Below are positions 55,918 to 64,000 of a stretch of 64,000 bases of DNA, piece after piece (position 1 is the first letter of the stretch; each line of letters starts with the position of its first letter). The notes under the pieces are model-generated. The model searched no databases. It saw only the letters and a list, made by a program, of their open reading frames with translations, and was not told the origin of the DNA. The position numbers and the translations under genes were made by a program. Source of the stretch: Tanytarsus gracilentus (lineage: Eukaryota; Arthropoda; Insecta; Diptera; Chironomidae); assembly GCA_038502055.1 (NCBI GenBank), contig JAXRKN010000044.1, forward strand, positions 3,506,001-3,570,000. The letters are read 5' to 3'.

Positions 55918-58759
55918 CTATTTAAAAAGATATTTTGCCGCCCAATCGGTTCTGAAGTTGCTTACTTTCGCAGTATCATTAGGATTGACACCTAAAAAAG
56001 AAAAGGAAATAAATTAAATATTATTTCCTGTGTTTTAGTAAATTAGTTAAATTTAAATCCCATTTTAATTCAATTAATCTTACTCAAAAATAAAATTAAC
56101 TCTGCTCCTATTTAAATAAAATCATTGATGTAAAATTGTTAAATCCTGGATTTAAATTATATCCTTGATGAAAAATTTTTAAATCTTGGATTTAATTTAA
56201 AATTATTTAAATCTTGGTTCAGATTTAATTCTTTTAGATTTTAAAAATTTTGACAAATTTAAACATGGATGAAAAAAAGTCCCAATAAATTTTTTGTTTT
56301 TAAATAATTTTTAACAGAAATTTAAATTTAATCTAAAATTTATTTTAAATCCACAGCTTAAAAGAGTTTAATCCAATTCCGATTTAGATTTAAATTTTTT
56401 TAATATAAATATTAAAAATTTAAAACTCACTTTTTTGTACAACTTTAAATGATTTGTCCTCATGTGGCTTTTGTGGTTCCTCCCATGAGAAGAGTTTAAC
56501 CGGTATATTATTGATTTTGTATTCCGCTGCGCCGTTGCTATTAAGTATATTCCTTAAAATAAAGAGTGAGCCATCAATCAAACATGATAATGACATGAAA
56601 ATCTCCTTTTTCCGTGCCACTTACTTATTATTTGACACAAAAACTTGTTGTGGTGGTTGTCTTCTTCTTTGTAGAGCGACACTCGCGCTTAAATGCTTTG
56701 AGTCGTTATTTGTGTCGAATAGATCGCTTAGCATGCTGTTGTTCTTGACTGTTGCTTTTGCGATTGGCACTGTAGTTGGATATTTGGCGCTGTCCTTTGA
56801 GTAAAAATTGTCGAAGATGTCATCGAGGTTGATGTCGTTGGACGGACGCTTTGCAGATTTTATTTTACTCCTAAAATTTAAAAAAAATTGTCCGTTTCAA
56901 TTTTAAGAAATTTAAATTCAAATTTACCCTAAAATTGACGCCAATTCGTCGTCTTCCATTCCATCATCCCAATCTTTTACGACCGTACTCGCGACTTTGT
57001 TCTTCTTAGTGTTTAAACTATCGAAAAAACCTTCATCGAACGAATTATCGCGTCCGACCTTTGAAAGCATTTTAAAGCTCATTCCGGAATCGATTTTTTG
57101 CCGCTGCTTTTGGTGAGTCGCAGAAGCTTTTGGTTCGTGGAGGAAAAAGCTCGTTGTGCTATTGTAAGTTGAATTAAAATCCATCGGTTCTTTGTGGTCT
57201 TTCAGTAAATTTATGAACACGTCGTTGATTTTCTCTTTACCATTGACTCTCTCCGACTCCTCGGGCTTTCTTGGCGGACTCTCGATTGCCGGCAAAATGA
57301 GCTCGTTATGTAAGTTTTTATCCACGACACTCTTTTCATTATTATTAGTGTCCGCCTTCATATTCGTAAACATATCATTAAGAATATTAAAATTTGATTG
57401 AAACTTCGTCTGTGCTTTGCTGCCGGAATGTTTTACATCCGAATTTGTGTCAATTATCAGCGACTTTTCATTATTCTGTGATAATCGTGACACACTCAAG
57501 AGTGAATTAATTTCATTCAAGTCACTATTCGAGTTGTACTTTGGATTGAGGTTAAATCTATTTAATAATGAATTATTGTCCATCGCTTCCATTTCCATAA
57601 TCGATAATCGTCCGCTCGTGAGTGCATTATTGGGTTGAAGGACTTGCGCTCGAATCGATGCTGATGCTCCATTCTTGACGTTCATAAAGTATGGATAACG
57701 GAGAGACTGTTGTGCACTTGGTCGCTTATCGGGGTCATAATAAAGTAATTCCGAAATTAAGTGAAGTCCTTGTTGACTCGCGCGCGTAATTACTGAACTG
57801 AGTGGAATTTTTGGACATTCTGGAAAGCGAAATTGAATGGCGGCCGCTAATCGATGACCTTCCGGCCATTCGGTCTTGTCGGGCGTACCCATGATTGAAC
57901 AAACTTTAAAAAGCTGATCGACTTCACTTGAGCCGGGAAAGAGAGGTCGAAATGTGTAGAGTTCGGCTGCGATGCAACCAACTGCCCATAAGTCGATGGC
58001 ACTGGAGTATCGAGTGGAGTGAAGGAGAACCTCAGGAGCTCGATACCTAACGAAGTTGTTAATAAATAATTTGTTGGAATTTCTTAAAATCCATGCAAGT
58101 TTTCAACAAATAAAAAAATAATTTTATTACCATCGAGTGCTAACATAATCGGTGTATGGAGGTCTCGATCGAATTTCTCTCGCTAAACCGAAATCTCCAA
58201 TTTTCACCAGATCGGGTCCATTGCAAAGTAAATTTTCCGGCTGTTAATTAAAATTTAATTCAATTAAAATCTTGAATAAAAGTTCAAATTCTACCTTTAG
58301 ATCCCTGTGAAAAAATCCATGTCGATGCATGAAAGCCAAACCAGCAAAAATCTGTATCAGAATGACTTTAATTGTGTTCTCAGGAAAATGTGTGTCTCGA
58401 TCTTTGATCAACTGATAGAGATTTTCCTGCATGTACTCGAAGACAAAATACAAAATGTCATTTTCTCGAATGACTTCCTTCAGCTTCACCACGTTTGCAT
58501 GTGAAAGCTTTTTCAATGACTGTAAAGTGAGAAATTATTCATCAATGTCACCCGATGTTAATTGTTAATCGACTTTTGGGCCTTAAATTAAACAAAAACT
58601 CACCTTAACTTCCCGCAAGGCCATCGCCTCCTCCCACGAGTAATATTTCCTCTTCATTCGCTTGATGGCAACTTTTTCGTTGTTGTCTTTCCTTTGCGCC
58701 AGCACCACAGTGCCATATGTGCCGTCGCCTAATTGCGACAGAACCACGTAACGATTCAT
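55918..58759 (-). CDS. MAK/ICK (RCK family) protein kinase
   Basis: Seven exons (58759-58604, 58519-58295, 58240-58131, 58046-56928, 56870-56625, 56552-56431, 55991-55918) give 683 residues. The kinase domain fills about residues 4-290: GDGTYGTVVLA glycine loop, VAIKRMK lysine, HRDLKPENLL catalytic loop, DFGLARE, and the activation segment PPYTDYVSTRWYRAPE, whose TDY is the RCK-family hallmark. The long C-terminal tail is Asn/Ser-rich and poorly conserved; it ends FRTDWAAKYLFK, a closing motif I associate with MAK proteins. Family members control ciliary length and intraflagellar transport turnaround. In an insect, expression would be expected in ciliated sensory neurons and testis. Confidence 0.92.
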
Positions 58760-61700
58760 TTCCGTTCACCTTCTGAATTATTTTCAGGTTTTATAGTTTT
58801 TGCACTTTTATTTATTATTTAGGTTTTTTTTTATAGTTCCGATGCGATGACATCGGGGTGGGAATGCTTTACGATCTAGAAGTTAACTTTTTATGAGAAT
58901 GTAGTTGGGACTTTTGAAGGTTAAAATTCAATAATTTGATCGTGAATTTGTTTAATATTCTTTTACTAATTTTATAATTTAATTCAAAAAATTTATCGAT
59001 CTAATTTTTTCAAACTTTTATAATTTTTAATCGATTTGCAAACTACTCAAAAAAATTAGCGTGTGTCGAAGAAAAATAAATAAAAAAATGTGAATTTTCA
59101 CAATCGGAAGAAAAAAGTGTTAATTTCCTCCACAGCACAAATTGAATTCACTTCATAATTCATTAATTATTAATTGGTAAAAATTAGTGGCACGAAAACA
59201 TTTTATAAAGTATAAACAATAGGAAAGTGATCCACACCTTTTTTTTACTGTTGGTTTTATTTGATTCATTGAGAGATTTTGATAAGAGGAAAAATGTTTG
59301 TGGAAATAAAATTTCCGAACATAAAATTTTGGAAAGAGATTAATAAATTTTTAGCATAAAAAATTACCAATAAGTTCTGAAATAAAATTAATTTAAATCT
59401 TTAATTTCCAAAAAAAAAATTTTAAATTAATTCAAACATCAAAAAATCCAAATTAAGCAAAATCATTAAAAATTAACAAATTTTTTCTCTTTTCAATTAA
59501 GTTGTCCGTGAAACACTAAAAAATTATATGAACGACGACAATGACACTGAAACACCTGCTCTATCACCCTCATTTCGTATTCACCCCTAACTTAGAGCTA
59601 AATTTTAAACATTTATTGTGACAGAGCCGAACAAATGTTTTGGGAGACGGAAAATCAATTTATTGATTTGTTTATTTTTGACTGACGAAGTTGAAATTTA
59701 ACTTATCGTAAATCAATTTAAAAGTGACCACACGATTTTTATAATCAGACAAAACATTTAAGTTCAAGGTTTCGATTGTCGCGTGTGAATCTCATCGCAT
59801 GACAGCGCTTACTTCGATTCAAATTGACACAACGCGCCGAAATCATGCGTAGGAAAATTTCGCGTTTAATGAAAGGAAGAAAAATGGGAACGATCAATGC
59901 CATAATTTCCTTGCCATCGATTTCAATTAATTTTTCATAGCGCGAAGAACTTACAGCGAGCTTTGACGTATGCTCTAATCGATTGTTGGATATTTCAAGT
60001 CACATTACACTTTCATAATCTTTCAAGACTTTGTTGAGAGAAATAATTACCTTCATTAAGGTCTCTAACTTCAACTCAATTATTTGCACGTAAACTTTTA
60101 TGAAATTTTTTCATCAAAATTTTAAGCAATTTTCATCACTTTTGACCTATTTTATTAAAATTTTCTCTTTTTTTGGATGCACACACAATTTTTTTGACTC
60201 ATTTATATCCGAGTTATTTTTTGCTTGCGTTTGTTATCATTTCTCCGTCTTAACTAAGGCGACTGCTTATAATTTTTTCTCGAAATGTTTTGTTATTTCG
60301 TTGCTAGGCGATGGACGTTGTGCGGCGGTCAGGATCGAATTGGGTTGTTGCAACATCTCGTGAATATTTTATGTTACCCTCAATGCATGTCTTAAAGCTC
60401 GCTGTGACTATGAATAGAAAAAATACATGAATGAGCGCTTTTTGATGAAATTTGTGAGAAAGTTAAGGTTGAAATTCACTAAAGGGATGGAAATTTTATG
60501 AAAATTGATAAAAAAAAATAATTTCTCTGCAAAAAAGAAAAAAAGCCCGAAATTTATTAATTTTTAAACTTAGGATTCGAACCTAATTTTATTTCATTTT
60601 AAAGAAATATTCAATTTTATAATTTTAATATTAAACGACATATTTCCATCTCTTGAAAGAAAAGAGCACAACTCTGAATTAAATTCGTCACAGCACGGTT
60701 TGTAAATAACTGCCGACAATCGTACATAAAAGCCTAGCTGGAAAAGAATTTCTTCCTTTCCACATCTGACAATGAAACGTGTCAAATTGTTTTTAATTAT
60801 CGTCATTACTTTCACATTTTCTTTATCAAACTTCAATCTCTAAACCAACATTTTAACGAAAGTTATGCTTCGTTTTTGTTTTGATTTGAGGACCTTTTGC
60901 CCTGCTCCCTAAATTTTTTAAAAAAAAAAAAATTTAAAAAAGAATAAATAAATAAAAATTTATGGAGTTTTTTGGTTGAGACGCGGCCCCTTACCTCCCT
61001 TGTTTATATTTAAAATTGTCAGCAGACATGAAATCGGTGGAAATATAAATTTAAACGCTAGACTGACCCACAATCACATAAAACATAGCGACGAGACTTG
61101 AATGAGGGTGAAATAATTTTTTTTGATTAGGATTTAATCGGAGGTTAGGTCATGGATGAATTTTAGATAAAAAAAATATTTTGGAAATTAAACCAAAAAA
61201 CAGTTTGAAATTTTTAAATATTTTTATAATAATTTTATTATAAAAAAAAGTTTTTTATCGTCCGCAATTCTAATGAACTTCTCCAAAAGCAAAAGTCCCT
61301 TTTTTAGGAAATTTTCAACTCGTATCCGGCAACTTACGTCACGCATCGTGGCTATTTTACTAACAAATTCTAACCTGTCGTTTATTTATTAAAAAGTTGA
61401 ATGACCCCTTAATAGCTTGCAAAAGAACTTTATTTGGACTGCAGTGGCCATAATTATATATTTCGTAGTGGGAGGTGACAGGAGGTGCTTAAGATTACTA
61501 TCGAGGTGAAATTATAATTCTCTTTTTTAGGGGAGAAAAATATTTGAAAATATAAATTAGGAAAAATGTTTGTTAAATTTTTGAAAAAGTTTAAAGTAAA
61601 AAAGTTATTAATTTAGTAATTAGGTAAATTTAATAATTATTAACTTAATTTTTTAATCAGCTGAATTAATTGATGAAAGCATTTCTGTATTAATGAATAA

Positions 61701-61761
61701 ATTTTCCAATAATTTTCACTAATTACACTCCAAATATTTTCTCAATGACTTTTCAATTAGG
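58760..61761. other. Intergenic, MAK-like kinase to IFT57
   Basis: 3 kb between two divergently transcribed ciliary genes. Short frames at 60100-60363 (+) and 60594-60836 (-) have no recognisable features. GTTGCTAGGCGAT at about 60300 resembles an RFX X-box with one mismatch in the second half, but it is 1.4 kb from the IFT57 start. A long A/AAAT run lies near 60910-60960. Confidence 0.5.
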
Positions 61762-63272
61762 ATGACAAATTTCCCTTCTCTATCACACACCAAAAAAAAC
61801 TTCCATGAACTCGTTACTAATTCGAAAATTCTCCATGACAACCAAAAAGCACCCAAACAAATTCGAAAAATAAAAAATATTCAGTTTGACTCGAGACAGA
61901 ACTCAATAAAGATGTTCCGACCTGAGCTTCTAACCGCTCTTGAACGTGACTCAAATAATATGTCACTAATATCCTCGTATCAGGCTGACGATCTCATTGA
62001 AAAGCTTAAGCTGCTCAACTATGAAAATTTACTGCTCAAGCAAATGAAAATGAAGCCGCTGAGTAAATTTTATTTTAATCGAGTGAAAAATTCGGGTGAG
62101 CAATTTTTCCTCTTCGTATCGATTTGTGCTTGGTTGGTGCGCGAAACTGGAAAGTCCTTTGAACCTCCGCAAGAGTTTGACGATCCAAATGTGATCATCT
62201 CGAAAATCATCAAATGTCTGAGTGACATGGACATTGCGACTGATTTTCAATCGAACAAATTAATTTCGGGCGGAGGTCCAATTTGTGTTTACGTCATCGA
62301 CTCACTCGCCACAAAAGTCCTCAAACTCTCAACCGTTCAAGTTCAAAAGCCGCAAGTTAAACTGGAAGAAAATTCAGCACTCGACATTGTCGAAAATGAC
62401 TCGGAAATTATTTTAGAAAAATTGGATGAGTTGAATGGAGTTGAGAGTGAAAGTGAGGATGAACGTGAGAGAAACTCAATTTATGACTTGAATATCATGG
62501 ACAAGAAAAGAACGAGAAGTGGAAACAAGGAATATAAAACGAGCATTGCTGATAATGAAAATTTTAGGTGTGTTAAAATTTGCTAAAATTCATAAATTTA
62601 AACTAAAAAGTTAAAAATTTAATGTGAGATAAATTTTATAATAAATCTTTTTAGACTCGAAATGGAAAGAGTTCTGCCTCAGCTTAAGATTGTGGTGAAA
62701 AGTGAAAATCGAGATTGGAGAGCACATTTGGAGCAGATAAAGACACTTAAAGCAAACATCGATGCTGTGAGTGAACTTTTAGGAAACTAAAAATTGAACT
62801 TTTTATTTAATTAAATACTTAAATTTTTTAGGCATCAGATGAAGCTCAATCCCAGCTGAAGAAAATGCAAAACGAAATGATTTTTACGATGGAGAAAATT
62901 GACAGTCGAGAAAAGCACCTCAACAAAGACCTCAAAGACTTGATTGAAGAACATAAAAATTTTTCAATTGAAATAACAAAAATTAACAATGAAATTAGAG
63001 AAAATGAGCAGCAAAAATCTGATATGGAAGAGTCAGTGACCAAATTGACAAATGAACTTGAAAATGTTAAAATTCAGATGGAGCAGCGTGGAAATTCGAT
63101 GACGGATGGAAGCCCTTTGATAAATATTAAAAAAGCTGTCATAAGATTGAGGGAGGAAATTTCAGAGTTGGACATTAAAATAGGTGTCATGCAGCATACA
63201 ATGACGAGCGACATAATAAGGAGGAAAAATCACTACGCAGAATTCGAGCTTGGAACTTCAAACGCAGCTTAA
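61762..63272 (+). CDS. IFT57: Intraflagellar transport protein 57
   Basis: Three exons (61762-62567, 62655-62766, 62832-63272) give 452 residues, slightly longer than usual (about 430). The N-terminal calponin-homology-like domain is marked by LLNYENLLLKQ, FFLFVSICAWLVRETG, FEPPQEFDDPNVIISKI and GGGPICVYVIDSLA, which are the family's best conserved features. An acidic linker (about 215-245) and a long coiled coil (about 270-440) follow, as needed for pairing with IFT20 within IFT-B. An alternative start at MFRPELLTALERD (61912) would remove a basic 50-residue extension and bring the length nearer the norm. Needed for building cilia and flagella. Confidence 0.93.
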
Positions 63273-64000
63273 AAATTTTAACAATTATAAAAGAAATAAT
63301 AATTTTGTAACGGTAAAAAAATATTCAAATTTAAATTATTAAATTCTGCTTTACCGACATTCAATATGAACTATTCTTGATTTTAAAGACACTCAATTTT
63401 TACACCATTGAACGAGCACATGTCAACAAGATTATTTTGAAAATTCCTTTTTGTTATTTAATTTCGTATTTCAAAAATTTGCTCAAATAATTATCAACAA
63501 TAAGGTTTTTCAACCCCTAAAAAGATTTTTATTCGCACCCTAATTGCAGATTTAAAAAATTCTCTTTAATATATCAAACAAAGTTCATTGCACTTTCATA
63601 TTGGCCTAAGCATGTGCCTTTGTGTTTAGTCTAAAAATCAAATCAGTGTCATGTTCGAACATGAAGAATTTTTCTTTCTCTTTCTATCTTTACATCCGCA
63701 CATAACAGTAGTGAAAAAGTGTGCAAAGCTCGACAGAAGATAAAGTTGGAGAAATTCTCATGCGGCAACTTGTTCAGTCATGAACGACGCTGAAAATCAA
63801 GTTTGATGTCAGAATGTGACTAATTGTTGTGACATCGCCATGAAAAAGAAGATTTTTATAAAGTTTTGAGATGACAAAAAAAATTCAAGGTTTAAATTTG
63901 GATTTCACGCGAATTTTTTAAGACTAAAACTTCGATTAATTGATTATCGAAAATTCTCGCCGAGGATGAAATAATTTTTATCGATTCTGAATAAAATTTT
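63273..64000. other. Intergenic to window end
   Basis: AT-rich, no gene recognised. Confidence 0.5.

Noticed and set aside
60571..60582. B-box-like GGTTCGAATCC (minus strand), hinting at a tRNA
   Set aside because: No matching A box, acceptor stem or anticodon arm can be built from the flanking AT-rich sequence.
60594..60842. 80-codon minus-strand frame and an opposing plus-strand 23-codon signal-peptide-like frame
   Set aside because: Too short, no splice continuation or conserved motif could be established.

Overview
This is nuclear DNA from an insect, most likely a non-biting midge (Diptera, Chironomidae). Genes have many short GT-AG introns (about 50-90 bases) in an AT-rich background. 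The window holds an insect-type multicopper oxidase with the insect cysteine-rich region, an RR-2 cuticle protein, and a cytoplasmic globin whose E and F helices read like Chironomus haemoglobins. The species call is inference.

Layout. (1) Positions 5-35944 form one very large imperfect inverted duplication centred near 8.3 kb. Three blocks of the left arm (A 5-2728, B 3299-5765, C 5866-7095) reappear in mirror order on the right arm (C' 9576-10806, B' 25066-26895, A' 33212-35944). Block A carries a BTB-BACK gene, so two copies encode the same 379-residue protein. The 2.5 kb spacer holds a TEX47/BLUF-like gene. The right arm has two gene-bearing segments missing from the left arm. One (10807-25065) holds a laccase-like oxidase, four tandem RecQ-like helicase genes, a group XII-like phospholipase A2, a satellite-bearing mobile element and a trypsin-like protease. 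The other (26896-33211) holds a second satellite-bearing element and the globin gene.
(2) Positions 36.8-47.8 kb hold an ethanolamine/choline phosphotransferase and two GT10 fucosyltransferase paralogues flanking an SLC23-type nucleobase/ascorbate transporter, all on the minus strand.
(3) Positions 48.9-53.9 kb hold three tandem non-canonical poly(A)/terminal uridylyltransferase genes.
(4) Positions 54.7-63.3 kb hold an RR-2 cuticle protein, a MAK/ICK-type kinase and IFT57, the last two being ciliary genes.

Gene models were built by joining reading frames at GT-AG (once GC-AG) splice sites. For every model the summed exon length is a multiple of three. Exon ends may be off by a base.

The most unusual items are the fold-back duplication with its arm-specific gene loss or gain, and the RecQ cluster. 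All four RecQ copies keep ATP-binding and zinc residues but have lost the second arginine of helicase motif VI and the aromatic-rich loop. The nucleotidyltransferase trio keeps intact catalytic aspartates.
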